This document shows, in pieces, positions 1 through 10,391 of a stretch of DNA of 64,000 nucleotides. The first letter of the stretch is position 1. Every line of letters starts with the position of its first letter. The notes below the pieces were generated by a model. The model ran no database searches. It saw nothing but the letters and a program-made list of their open reading frames with translations, and had not been told where the DNA came from. Position numbers and translations under genes: made by a program. The stretch comes from Blastobasis lacticolella. Its lineage: Eukaryota > Arthropoda > Insecta > Lepidoptera > Blastobasidae. The stretch lies in the NCBI GenBank assembly GCA_905147135.1, contig LR990039.1, positions 33,291,708 through 33,355,707 on the forward strand. Direction: 5' to 3'.

Positions 1-16
1 TCAATTGATGAGAAAG

Positions 17-533
17 ATGTTCCAATTTCATATTCGAAAACAGTTGTTTAAGGATACACTTTTTTCACGCCAGTCTATAATTTAAAAAAATACTTTTCGA
101 TACAGCATTTCCCATACTAATTTAATTACAGCTGTAACGTTAAATAACTTTTTAATCATTATGCAACACTTTTATTTTTTAAATTTTTGTCTGTCGCCGA
201 GACACGGCGAAATGTAGGCTGAATACCTAAATGTCTTTGACAAATTCAAATTTTCCTTTTTATATTTGTGTGTAATTATTTTCCCGCTAAACAGAATATT
301 TTTTTTAATTGTTGTAATTTGTGTTTGTTAATGTTTTTTCTTGTTTGAAGCAAATAAATAGATAAATGTGAAAGTAGTGAAGTGAATTTCCCGCCGCTTG
401 ATATCCTCGAGTAGATACAACAGAACTGACTCGCTGTTACTTCCAAAGTTGAAAAAATTAGAGGTACGATATTTTAACATAAAATATGAGTGTAGATAAA
501 GTAGTGTATGCAACTGCATATAATTAGGTATTA
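17..533 (-). repeat. Inverted copy of a ~0.52 kb repeat
   Basis: Read on the minus strand this stretch matches 38187-38710 almost end to end. Shared landmarks are AATACCTAATTATATG, then GTTGCATACACTACTTTATC, then the GCGGCGGGAAATTCAC block, then GACTGTTTTCGAATATG. Similarity stops abruptly near base 17 and base 533, so these are likely the repeat edges. There is no open frame of note. A third copy lies at 37505-38163. The family is not recognised; it could be a MITE, a solo terminal repeat or a satellite-like unit. Confidence 0.8.
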
Positions 534-1515
534 CATGAAAGTTGCATAAACTACTATTATTTCTCTCAAATCCTGATAACTACTATAAGATAGAACTTGG
601 AATCGACAAACAAAGAGTATAGTACTATGCGAAGTTATTAATCCAGTTTATTTCCGCTTCCCGCCCAAGGAGCTGAATAAACCATCGCAAGTAAATCTCA
701 TCAAAGTCGAGTGCCGAGATGAGCCGTTGGTTCTCGGAACTGTATTGCGCCCAGACAAGATAAGTCACGGCAACTTTAACTAGGAATAGACTTAAAGAGG
801 GAAAAATGTTTGAAGCAGACTGTCGTAAATATATTGACAAGGCGACTCACGATAAAAAGGACAAATATCTACAACACAAGATAATTTATTTATCTATCTT
901 TAATTAGTCATCTAGGGAAGCCTAACTATATTTTTGTTATATTTGTGATATGAAAGACAAATAATGTAATAATTTGTCTTTCATGACAAATAATGCTTCA
1001 ATATATTAATTTTAAGTCGACATAGTTGTTCATGGTAAATTGAATCTAAATTTATTATTGAATTTTTTTTAATGTTATCTACTCTATTATGTAACGAATT
1101 TATGGGTTATTACCTGAAATAAATGAATTTTATTTATTTATTAACGGCATAACGCTTAAGTTTTGGCGTCTCAATTCGATTCTTTCAGGCTAGCAACCAC
1201 TTCTTATGTCTTTTTTACTTAGAATATAAACTTGTTCTTTTAAAGACTTTATTTGTGTGTTTTTATGGTAACCTATCTTAATTTTAAAACTTTTTTATTA
1301 GTTATATATTTTAATGATATATGTCGAAGTTTTAAATGTTAGATTGACATTTTTACATAATTTTGTTTCAGTGCCCTAATATATTAATTACTCGAATTAG
1401 TCATTTGTTTTCTGTTCATAGATGTTTTATTTTCAATATGTATAATAAGTTAATAAATTGCTGCCAATCCCGAAGTCTGCCAACCCTGTCCACCTAGTCT
1501 TGTCGCTACGACTGT
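534..1515. other. AT-rich stretch, no gene seen
   Basis: The stretch is AT-rich, and open frames are short and lack recognisable motifs. Nothing could be assigned. Confidence 0.6.
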
Positions 1516-1716
1516 AGTGTTTTAGAGAGCCGGAGGCTCGAAGGGAATACAGCCCCCGCCCGGTGTAGGCTGCGAACAAAGCGCAGGCGGTAGTGCGAGC
1601 CGTAGCGGTGGAGGCTGGTCGCGCTTTGTTACGTAAGGACGGAGGGGCTGCCCTTCCTGCAGCGCAGGAGCCGTTGCGTTCGTACTCGCATGCTGCATGC
1701 TTATGTTTGTGTGCAA
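1516..1716. other. GC-rich island, probably repeat-derived
   Basis: About 200 bp that is much richer in GC than its surroundings, with open frames on both strands caused by low stop-codon density. Overlapping frames run through it (for example 1433-1771 minus and 1593-1922 plus), so neither is convincing as a gene. It could be a dispersed repeat fragment or an isolated CpG-rich segment. Confidence 0.35.
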
Positions 1717-2095
1717 AAAAATTTAGCCAAAAAAATGACACCCTAGAAAAACGAGGTCCTGGCCAACGCACATTAGTACATAAAAATACAAGAATGCCGA
1801 AAGGATGGGTAAACTTTTATAGGGAAGAAGCAAACGAAGTAGATCTGAATCACCTGTCAACCCACTGCTATTCGAGCATGGTCATTCTAACTGATAAAGA
1901 GTTCGTTATCACATGCCTCTGAAGCTCTTAGTAAAACTACCTCCTGTGAGAACATTGCACCATGCAAGCACGAAGAGTCCGATACGCGATTGATGCTCCA
2001 CTTAGCTGACGCGGATTCAAGAGGCCACTCGAAGGTATTGGTGAGAACCGTAGACACATATGTAGACACACATGTATTCCGTAACTTCAAGGAAT
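1717..2095. other. No feature recognised
   Basis: Mixed composition. Open frames on the minus strand (1887-2255) have no recognisable domain. Confidence 0.5.
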
Positions 2096-2100
2096 GGAAG

Positions 2101-2150
2101 AACTGTGGGTGCACAGCCAATGTGCACCCACAGTTCACTGCACAGTGAAC
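2101..2150. repeat. Two adjoining perfect hairpins
   Basis: AACTGTGGGTGCACA (2101-2115) is followed by a 5-nt loop and its exact reverse complement (2121-2135). The right arm overlaps a second perfect hairpin: GTTCACTG (2133-2140), a 2-nt loop, CAGTGAAC (2143-2150). No promoter or terminator role can be inferred in this setting. Confidence 0.85.
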
Positions 2151-2760
2151 AGTGTGCACTGGCCTGCCACACTTTAGCTTCGTGTATAGGCCATTGTAAA
2201 ATAAATTGATTTTGCACAGGTTTACAGGGCTCTGCATAGCTGAGTGCTTAAGCAAATATCTTTTTTTATTTTAGATCCCGAAAAATTCATCATCACTATA
2301 TACACACCAGATACACAGGTAAGGAATAAAAAAAAATATATTTTATTTACAAAAGATTTTGAATAATTAATATCGTTCATTACAGATCGTGCCCATCGGA
2401 GATGGTGAATGAATGCCGATAATATAATACTGGCATTGGGAATTTGAAAAAGCGTACAATGCAAAATTTGTAGAGAATTTCATAGGCTTTTATTTAGTAA
2501 TGGACCATATTCCCGAAGAATGCACTGTTTTTGAGATTATTATGAAAAAACAAAAAAACGGGACCTATGGGGCCCCCTCACACCAAAAACATGGCTACTG
2601 GTGGTGATTTCTATTACATAATGCACGTAAAAGAACTTTACGTGTCCATGTATAAATAAAGTATCAATCAGCTTGTTGGGAATTTCTTCATATTTGAATT
2701 TCGCCTGGGCTATGTTCGCCGCGCCACAGTACGTCCGTACTTCCGTTCAATATTTTTTTT
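2151..2760. other. No feature recognised
   Basis: AT-rich sequence with short frames only. Confidence 0.55.
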
Positions 2761-2970
2761 GACGGTCCGCCTTCCTGCTACTCTTGGCCCACCTCGTTCG
2801 GTCATCGGCATCCTAAGTGGGGAGCTTATTGGCACACATATAATTCTTGACTACGCCAAGCCCTCGCTTCTACGGCCGGCCTCTCCTTCCCGTGCCTGGC
2901 GGGGGCGGCGTGGCACATAGCTTGCCGGTCTGCGCAAGACGTGGCCATACCATCGTATGCGGCATTGTTA
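2761..2970 (-). pseudogene. LINE C-terminal fragment (RTE-like family)
   Basis: Translated on the minus strand, with frame changes, this reads like the C-terminal tail of an endonuclease/reverse-transcriptase LINE. A basic GRP-type segment is followed by MCANKLPT, then DADDRTRWAKSSRKAD. The same order (MRANKLTT, then EDRAKW, then SRKAD) occurs on the plus strand at 13655-13868, so the two are related copies. The catalytic reverse transcriptase region is absent: this is a 5'-truncated, decayed 3' fragment. The family assignment comes from motif memory. Confidence 0.55.
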
Positions 2971-3191
2971 CAGCTTTTCTGCAATTAAACCGTTAAAAAC
3001 CGACTTCAGATTTAGCTGCAGCACCATGGATCTGTTCTTTGCCGTTTAAATATTTAATTAATGGTGTAATGGGAACCATACTAAATAAATACTCAGTTAA
3101 ATATGAACCACATCTAATTGCCTCTACTACAGCGCAAGTATTATAGTTTATAACTTACTAATATTTTATTTCCCTCTGAATCAAAGTTCTG

Positions 3192-3531
3192 GATTTTTTT
3201 AATGTCATTCGGTAGGCAAACAGGCAAGCGGGCCACCTGATGGAAAGCGGTCACCACTGCCTATAGACATTAGCAACACCAAGAGTATCGCCAATGCGTT
3301 GCCCACAACTGTAACTCTGGCAGTAAAAAGGCAAATGCCCCTCCACTGCCTGAGCCACGGTTCCCCAAATCCCTACCACATAGAGCACTGGAGACCTTAC
3401 TCACCGGCAGAAACAAAACTATTTAAAAGAGTATTGTTAAGCTGCTGTATTCTGTAAGGTGGAGGTACTTCCCCAGTCGCGCGGCTCCATTTCGAACGGG
3501 ATACCCCGCTATGCCCTATCACTCTTAAAGT
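3192..3531 (-). repeat. Short poly-A retroelement, copy 1
   Basis: A ~340 bp unit in minus orientation. Its 3' end on the minus strand is a run of A (the T-run at 3195-3201 on plus) and its 5' end is AAGAGTGATAGGGCATAGC. The same unit occurs at 5107-5391, 10040-10391 and, partially, 55940-56070, with the same 5' start. That argues for a defined element rather than random LINE truncation. The 3' motif (GTGGCCCGCTTGCCTG) resembles lepidopteran LINE 3' ends, so mobilisation by a LINE is likely. Confidence 0.75.
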
Positions 3532-3736
3532 TACGATCTCTGGATCCGAGTTTCCGCGTGTTCTGTGTGCTAGGTAAAAAAATAAGGCTTTCAGGCTGAC
3601 GCGGATTGAGAGAACTAAAGACTACATGTTTCGATCCGAGCGAGGAGTGACTCTCGCGAGTACAGAGTACAGAGTGCACAGAACACCGAAATTATTATAT
3701 CTTCTTCTTATCGAGTCGATGGACTAAAACTCTCAC
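3532..3736. other. Unassigned spacer
   Basis: Contains CTGACGCGGATT, also present near 2007, and a tandem TACAGAGTACAGAG. No gene is seen. Confidence 0.4.
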
Positions 3737-3884
3737 TTATACTTTATTCGCCCAGTATTCGGCGACGGATTCAGCGTTTGAACTGGCCTCGAACAAGTCC
3801 TCCATGGTACAAGTTTTAGGGCACGCCGAGCATGAAACGAGGTGGTCCATAGTTTGCGGAGATATGCCACAGTCGCCTTATATT
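3737..3884 (-). pseudogene. LINE C-terminal Cys-rich tail fragment
   Basis: The minus strand is open for about 48 codons up to a TAA at 3737-3739. The motif order is GDCGISPQTMDHL, then CSACPKTC, then EDLFEA, ending near AEYWANKV. This C-x-C...H...C...C pattern and the ending match the 3' end of ORF2 in insect non-LTR retrotransposons that reached me as 'reverse transcriptase domain' proteins. Only the last ~48 residues survive. Unlike most LINE debris here the fragment has no internal stop, so it is moderately young or short by chance. Confidence 0.6.
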
Positions 3885-5106
3885 GTAACATTTCATGTTT
3901 ATTTTATTAATATTTCGTGGACAGCAACAGATTTTGATGTTTTGTTTTATATTTTTAATTGATCATTTGTAGGGAGGCTGTTTGCGAGGGCAATCAATCT
4001 GAACTAAAGGTTGTGTAGCTTTATATATGTATAATCTTTTTAACCTACTTTTATCTTTTGTAATGCTGGTTTACATTTTATACCGATAATAATTGTTTCA
4101 CTATTTTATGTTATACGGCAGACTAATACCGTACTCTTGTTCTTTTGGCTTAACATTTCTTCAATATCTCTTCTATAATTTAATTTCACTTTGATACAAA
4201 TATATTGACATCTATTTGTATAAATAGTTTTGTCAACAACATGAGTTTAAAATGTAATCAAAACGTAGTTTGATCATATGTTTAATATGCCGCTATCTAA
4301 GCCCTATACAAAAACCAATATTTATACCTGTAGTTTGTCAGATTTTCGTTAAAATATATAATTTCAAATTTTCATATAAATTTAAAACTCATGTTAAAAA
4401 AGTTCCACTTTTATTATACGATAATCTGACCAACCACAGGCATATTAGTTTCTGGGTTTAAATTTTTTTTGGCTTTGATAGCGTAAGATTTGTACGAAGT
4501 GCGGGGTTAATACTCACCTTAAGAGCAAGACAACACGAACACTATTAACTTCAAGCACATATTTAGAAAAATAGGCTTTGGTTATCACAAGAAAAACTCG
4601 TGAAAACAACAACATAGAAACCCGGCTACAGCCATTAATCACAATAAGAAAACTGTCTACGTTCGAAGTTTGTTGTCGATATACCCCAAGAATGAAGCAT
4701 GCTAGAAACAACTCACTCGCTACATTTCATTTCGCAGGCGTAACCTTAATTCTTTCAAAACCCACAAGGGGCTTTAATATTCGGAGGCCAGGTGTTCTTT
4801 GTCCATATCGATCTTCGATTACAGGTCCGCCTATTGTGTGATGCACTGTACTCACACACGTCGTTCATCTATTGTGGGCTTGGTAGCAGCTGCCTTTTCG
4901 TTTTGAAAATAACCGTCTCCTGTCCTCTTGCTATTAATGGCGTCGTGTGAATAATGAAATTGATCAATTGGAAAAAATAGATACACCGGAAAGTCGGGAG
5001 TAGGTTCCACAAATAGAAACATAGTAATTAATATTGATAACTTTCTACTAAATTAATTACATAATATGTGACTTCAAGTACGAACCCTTCGTACTGATGT
5101 GACATT
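3885..5106. other. No gene seen
   Basis: AT-rich sequence with frames under 90 codons and no motifs. Frames overlap on both strands at 4514-4841. Confidence 0.6.
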
Positions 5107-5391
5107 TTTTTATATCATTCGTTAGGCAAACAGGCAAGCGAGTCACCTGATGGAAAGTGGTCACCAAGGCTCTATAAAACGTTGCCTTGGCAGCAAAAAG
5201 GCAAATGCCCTCCACTGCCAAACCCACGGATCCCCAAATCCCCACCCCATGGAGCACTGGAGACCTTATTCACCGGCAGACACTACTATTAGAGTATTGT
5301 TTAGCTGCGGTATTCTGCAAGGTGGAGGTACTTCCCCAGTCGGGCGGCTCCAATTCGAGTGGGATACCCTTCTATGATCTACCTCTCTTGA
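5107..5391 (-). repeat. Short poly-A retroelement, copy 2
   Basis: Same family and orientation as 3192-3531. Relative to that copy it lacks about 50 bp in the middle (the segment with the short ATTAGCAACACC block). The T-run at 5107-5113 is the complement of its poly-A tail. The 5' edge again lies at CAAGAGAGGTAGATC on the minus strand. Confidence 0.75.
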
Positions 5392-5756
5392 ATAGGCTCA
5401 ACATCAATCGTTCCGCAATTCAAAGAGTGGAGAAACACCAACGTGGACGAAGTGTACATATCCCATTTTGCCTTGGTTAGGGCTATTGGTGTAGTTGTCA
5501 AGTCAAAGCTCTCAGACTACTGGATCACGGACACATCTATCTTTTCCAGGCCCGGCTTCCCGTAATAGATTAAAACTTCTTCCCGCTGTCTGCATTTTAA
5601 CAATAGTAGGGGCATTCCAGCTATTACGACACCACAGGTTTATAAAATAAAATGCGTTAATTATATTTAAATATGTGCCAACAATATTTCCAAAAAACAA
5701 AATCAAAATTGGCTTTCGCCATTTTTTTTAGATATTATAAAAACATATTTATTTAC
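5392..5756. other. No feature recognised
   Basis: No open frame with recognisable content. Confidence 0.5.
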
Positions 5757-6602
5757 AAGAGTGTTTTTTTACAGGCAGAGAACTTTAAATTGAAATATAA
5801 CAAAGAAAAAAGAATTTAATATCAGTAAAACTAGCTTTATTGGAAAGACCATTTTGTGGCATCTATGTTTGAATATGATGTCGGCCGGGAAGAAATGAAC
5901 ATCAACGAACAATTTCACGATGGCTACCGGGTTTGGTTGATCTAATCTCCATTACATTATTTTCATTGGAGATTTGTCAAGTAAACTTTCTACACCAATA
6001 AACTAGAGACGATCGAACACAACATTCGATGAACACTTTTGTTAAGCACATCACACAACACATGATATTAACAAATTAGTTTATTTTATTTCTAAATACG
6101 TATTATATGTTTTATATATAGCGATATTTATCATTCTATTTAGATTTGTTTTATATATTTTTTATATAAATTCATTTGATTAATGCATTGCTTGACGGTG
6201 CAGTGTAGGTGGCAGAATACTGCGCCCACTGAAAACCAGCGTTGTGCACAACATTATTCTGAGGAGGGTAACTTAGCTGGATGCCCACGAACAATTGGGC
6301 CACTGAGAACCCAATAATTGTCGCAGAGTTTTATATACCGATTTTTTATGTTATTTTATTGCAAAATTATTATGTCGGACGTTCATGTGTAATAAATATT
6401 TCTTTCTTTCTTTCTTTTACTACGGCCGCAGTTGTTCCTATAAGTGAATGAAATGAGAATATTCAGATTGGGCCATCTGAAATCATATTCAAACATAACT
6501 AATAAAATTATCTTTAAAATAAAGCTAGTTTCATGGATATTAAATACTATTTTCTTTGTTTTAAGTATTCCAATTTAAAGTTCTCAGCCCTAAAACACTC
6601 TT
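5757..6602. mobile_element. Element with ~125 bp terminal inverted repeats
   Basis: The left end (5757-5885) and the reverse complement of the right end (6474-6602) align over about 125 bp. Shared landmarks are AAGAGTGTTTT, GAGAACTTTAAATTG, AACTAGCTTTATT and ATGTTTGAATATGAT. The interior has no coding frame. It ends in a LINE-like tail (about 6187-6420) with AATAAATATTTCTTTC repeats, probably a nested retroelement 3' end. The long inverted ends suggest a foldback or MITE-type DNA transposon. Target duplications could not be defined because the outermost bases have drifted. Confidence 0.65.
6399..6418 (+). repeat. TTTC microsatellite
   Basis: Tandem TTTC units follow AATAAATA, typical of a retroelement 3' tail. 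Confidence 0.7.
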
Positions 6603-6717
6603 TACGTCAAATTGGCAACGCTTGTTCCAAATGAAAGAATAAAAAGAATATACAATTCAATTTAAAAGTGTAGTAAGTTTTTGCATGACAAATTTTATAG
6701 ACATACATCGCAATGGT

Positions 6718-7150
6718 TATCTGGGGGGTATGGGGTCCCGCCACCATCTCAGGGGCCCAAGCCAACCTCACCTGCACGTGTTTCTCCTGCTGGCAGACGG
6801 ACGAGGCTCTGGCGGGTTGGCTTTTTCTGAACGGGTTGTGCGTATCGGATGGGAGTCGCCGCATATAAAAAGCCAAAACCCCACAAGATTGATGGCAGGT
6901 CAAGTAAAGAAACCGGACACGGATACGACGTCGCCGCAATACGACGCGCAGGAGGATCGCCCTACTTCTGTGTTAAGTCGGTTAGGGCTACCGGGTCCAG
7001 GGCGGACCCGGTTAAATACGTTATCCCACACGAAGGTCCGCTTCGCTACCTGGTACGTTGGTACGCTGACAGGGCGGGCGCGTGAGCTGGCCGATGGCGT
7101 GAGTGGTGTCGTGCAGGAGACTCGTTGGAGAGGCAGCAGTGCTAAATAAG
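6718..7150 (+). pseudogene. RTE-like LINE 5' fragment with start of endonuclease
   Basis: A GC-rich stretch in AT-rich surroundings. An open frame (6685-7149) ends with VRFATWYVGTLTGRARELAD, then VQETRWRGSSAK. These correspond to the first two conserved blocks of an AP-type endonuclease (the usual form is a TWNVGT block, then VQETRW with the catalytic Glu). About 20 residues between the blocks are missing relative to the family, and the frame stops directly after the second block. The upstream part (RRAGGSPYFCVKSVRATGSR in a second frame) resembles the 5' region of such elements. It may be the 5' part of the family at 61297-62755, but no overlap exists to test this. Confidence 0.6.
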
Positions 7151-7722
7151 TATCTACTACCTATCAAAATGTCATGTGTGTTTTCTTATTTTTATTTTAA
7201 ATATTTATGCCGTATACTTATTATCATTTATAATTTGTGTGTTTGTTTATTTGTCTCACATTTATGTTGACGACAAAGTGCCCGTTGACGAGAAGATAAG
7301 ATTCTTGTAATTAATTTTGTATTAAAAAAGCTCGTAGAGCAATTAGGACTTTATTATGTGTAATTTCCCAGACAGGCCAATAACAAAATGTCCTGGAATT
7401 ATTGGAAATGGGTAAGCAGCTTCTGCCCAACTTACTAAACACGCTGGAGAGAAAAATGTCAAGATACTTGCCGGCCGTCACAATTTAGATGGTATTTAAA
7501 TTAATTCATAATTATTGTTTGTTTTAATTTCTGTTTTTTAAATGTTTCCTTATTATATTTTTGTATGTTTGTTTATATGTATGTTACTGCAGCTAATTCA
7601 TTTTATAAATATATGTCAAAATATCTGCGGGCAGCTATAATTACTCGTGAATGGTAGCGAGTAGTGCCGCGAAAGGAGCTGGCTACAATAAAGCCATCAT
7701 AAGCTTGAAGACACACTGATGA
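7151..7722. other. AT-rich spacer with one shared repeat
   Basis: Contains 7445-7490, a segment with GATACTTGCCGGCCGTCAC that recurs at 14330-14382. Nothing else is recognised. Confidence 0.5.
7445..7490 (+). repeat. Dispersed repeat, CCGGCCGTCAC family
   Basis: GAGAAAAATGTCAAGATAC then GCCGGCCGTCACAATTTA matches 14330-14382 with a few substitutions. Probably the 3' end of a retroelement. Confidence 0.6.
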
Positions 7723-7841
7723 AGTGCGCCGCGCGGCGCACTAACTTGTTACACGCCGAGTAATTTGTATGCAAGTACATTGACAGATGGCGAAATGTCC
7801 CACTGTGCAGCGCGCCGCGCGGCGCACTGCATGATGGGACA
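7723..7841. repeat. Pair of GC-rich palindromes
   Basis: AGTGCGCCGCGCGGCGCACT (7723-7742) is a perfect 20 bp palindrome. About 55 bp later, 7796-7841 is a 46 bp imperfect palindrome running from TGTCCCA to TGGGACA with the same GCGCCGCGCGGCGC core. The shared core suggests one family, perhaps the inverted ends of a short element. Confidence 0.8.
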
Positions 7842-8230
7842 AAACCCGCAATCCAAGCCTGAAATGTCAGTTCTGTATGAACTTTGTCCACGTTTTTCAA
7901 TTTGGCCCCATCGTGCAGTGTGCGGCGCGATGTCAGCAGATGTCAATATGAAACGTCACATCTGACTGTTTCTTTTTACCAACAGTTCGAATCTTTCCTC
8001 CTTATGTGACACAGTTCACACACATATATCTGTCTACTTTTTTTAGTACAGATACAACGCGTGTGAATGAAATAGGAAACCGACCTTGTCAAATAAAGTT
8101 TGACCGCTGATGCGTAAGCTCCTCTCCTCTCTTCTGATTCTTTAACATTTCCAAAGTTGTTTCGCTTTCGTGATCGTGTCGTCATTATCTTCTCAGTTTA
8201 TCCCGAATTATAAATAAGGCATGTTTGGTT
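7842..8230. other. No feature recognised
   Basis: Short frames only. TGTGCGGCGCGATG at 7919-7932 echoes the palindrome core. Confidence 0.5.
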
Positions 8231-8560
8231 CTAGAACACTAGTTTCTAAAAAGAAATGCTGGTACTCGTAGAAATCTACATTTTGGATGGCACCTGTCAA
8301 ACTTAAAACTGTAATAACTCTGAAACTATTGGTGCTAGAATATTAGTTCCTAAAGAGAAATGATAGTGCTCGTCGAGATCTACATTCCGGAAGACAGCTG
8401 TCAAACATAATACTGTATTAACTCTGAAACGATCGCTCCTAGAACACTAGTTCCTGAAGAGAACAACAAATACTTATAGATATCGATGGGCACTATCATT
8501 TCTTTTTAGGATCTAGTTTTCTTAGAGCAATGGTTTCCGAGTTATTAAAGTTTTATACAC
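8231..8560. repeat. 104 bp tandem repeat with inverted end
   Basis: CTAGAACACTAGTTTCT (8231), CTAGAATATTAGTTCCT (8335) and CTAGAACACTAGTTCCT (8439) begin three units spaced exactly 104 bp apart; the third is partial. From about 8483 the same unit reappears inverted, with GGCACTATCATTTCTTTTTA as the reverse complement of TAAAGAGAAATGATAGTGCT. No coding capacity. Likely internal subrepeats of a DNA transposon. Confidence 0.8.
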
Positions 8561-8575
8561 TATCTTTATACTTAC

Positions 8576-8652
8576 TACAGATGTTATACTTTGTTGTTAT
8601 AATTTTGAATGAGCCACCATGGTATACACTCAGTTTAAGTAAACATTCGTAA
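8576..8652 (+). repeat. Dispersed repeat, ACAGATGTTATACTTT family
   Basis: GATGTTATACTTT then GAATGAGCCACCATGGT matches 12900-12985 (GAATGACTTACCATGGT). Function unknown. Confidence 0.5.
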
Positions 8653-8889
8653 AGGATAGAAATAACTACGTTTTAAAACATTTTGTCGTAATATTGTACC
8701 AAAATCATGTATTCAACCAGTTAAAGACAAATTTAAGCGATGCGGTATATCCCACAACAGAATCAACCAATGTAAATAAAAATTCCCAACATGACCGAAT
8801 CAATCTTCTGAATTGAAAAATTTAGAAGTTTTTATGTTCTTATATCCTCAAGATAATTTAATTGAATGTATTATCGTAGAGCCTGTAAC

Positions 8890-9100
8890 CATCAGACAAT
8901 CAATACGCTTTTATCGAAAATCGGCCAAGTAGTTTTTGAGCTTGAATTAACATCCATACAAACATTCAGATCCACATACATACACGCAAACCCCTTTCTC
9001 CCGCAAGAGTAGGTAGAGACGACATTCTTCCACTTGCTATGGTCCTGACAAATCTCTGTCGATACTTCCACGTTTAACAACTTTATATACATAGATTATT
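8890..9100 (-). repeat. Decayed dispersed repeat
   Basis: The minus strand reads CTATGTATATAAAG, later GTTTGTATGGATGTTAA and CTACTTGGCCGATTTTCG. The segment with ACTTGCTATGGTCCTGACA is similar to 53325-53420. It has no coding capacity. Confidence 0.45.
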
Positions 9101-9570
9101 AACTTCATTATTCATATTCATATTCATTTATTTAGTAAATATTTTACACCGTCATACAATGATTATGTAATTATTATTAATATTAATAATTATTAAAGGA
9201 ATCAATGAACATAAATTAACAAGTATGTCAATATAAAATTGAAAAACTATCCCAATATAAATAAACGTAGTAACTACATAAGTGCGTAGCTTAATTAATG
9301 TTATCTCATAATAAAATTGTCAAATACAGTAATAGGTACATATTGTACCAACTAGGCTTGGTTTTTAATAAATTTAATTACAATTGTCAATGTTATAATA
9401 TAAGTCAAATTAACAAAATAATTATAAATAAAATAACAACTGAGGGTAATTGTAGGTTTCACTCGTCAAGAAACTCATTGATTGAATAATAAGCTTGTTT
9501 TAGGAGCATCGATTTTAGCGATCTACAAAAACCAAATTCCGATTTACACTCACGGATGTCTGGAGGTAGT

Positions 9571-10036
9571 TTATTGTAGATTCGCGGACCCATTATCATA
9601 AGTGACCGTGTAGTTTTTTCTATTTCTAGTCGTTATTAGCAGAACATTAGGCCTCCTAGAGGAGCATCGTAGTCCAAGAGTTTCGTTGGTCGGAAACTCC
9701 CCCAAATTACGTCTGACATATTTCGCCACTTCGTAAATGTACAGAGATGGTAATGTCAGTATCTTTAAATCAACAAATAGTTGTTTCGTAGGTGTATCAA
9801 GTGGCACACGTGACAGATCACGTACTATTTTTTTCTGTAAAATAAATGGCCGGTTTCTGTCCGCTGCCAGTCCCCACAAATCTACACCATAGGTCAGGTG
9901 AGAGTGAAAATAGGCGAAATAAGCTGTTAATACATTTTCGCGTGAAAGTGTCATCGACAGTCTGACAATGGCAAAGAAAGCCGAGTTAAGCTTCGAGCAC
10001 AGTCCCTCGATGTGATCCTGCCACTGAAGGTGACGA
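9571..10036 (-). pseudogene. LINE ORF2 C-terminal region
   Basis: Minus strand: the frame resumes after the inserted retroelement with DRHLQWQDHIEGLCSKLNSA, a conserved thumb-region block of jockey-type RTs. It continues through YGVDLWGLAADR, then LQKKIVRDL, then LKILTLPSLYIYEVAKY, the usual C-terminal signature. The open part is 9571-9954. The final coding end is unclear because later codons drift. It belongs with the RT part at 10392-10940; the two were one frame before the insertion. Confidence 0.8.
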
Positions 10037-10039
10037 TCA

Positions 10040-10391
10040 AACTTAAGAGAGGTAGGGCATAGCGGGGTATCTCGTTCGAATTGGAGCCGCCCGACTGGGG
10101 AAGTACCTCCACCTTACAGAATATCGCAGCTAAACAATACTCTTTTAAATAGTATTGTGTTTCTGCCGGTGAGTAAGGTTTCCAGTGCTCCATGGGGTGG
10201 AGATTTGGGGAACCGTGGCTTTGGCAGTGGAGTGGCATTTGCTTTTTGCTGCCAGAGCAACGTGTTATAGAGGTGGGCAACGCATTAGCGATACTCTTGG
10301 TGTTGCTAATGTCTATAGGCAGTGGTGACCACTTTCCATCAGGTGGCCCGCTTGCCTGTTTGCCTACCGTATGACATTAAAAAAAAAAAAA
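10040..10391 (+). repeat. Short poly-A retroelement, copy 3 (nested)
   Basis: Plus orientation: starts TAAGAGAGGTAGGGCATAGC and ends CCTACCGTATGACATT followed by a run of at least 11 A. It sits inside the minus-strand LINE, between the codons for GFEF and DRH. The flanks read ATCAAACT before and AAACTCGAAG after, consistent with a short target duplication of about AAACT. Removing it restores LINE continuity, so the insertion is younger than the LINE. No coding capacity. Confidence 0.85.

Noticed and set aside
1433..1922. Protein-coding genes in overlapping frames
   Set aside because: Long frames occur on both strands over a GC-rich patch with no domain; typical composition artefact.
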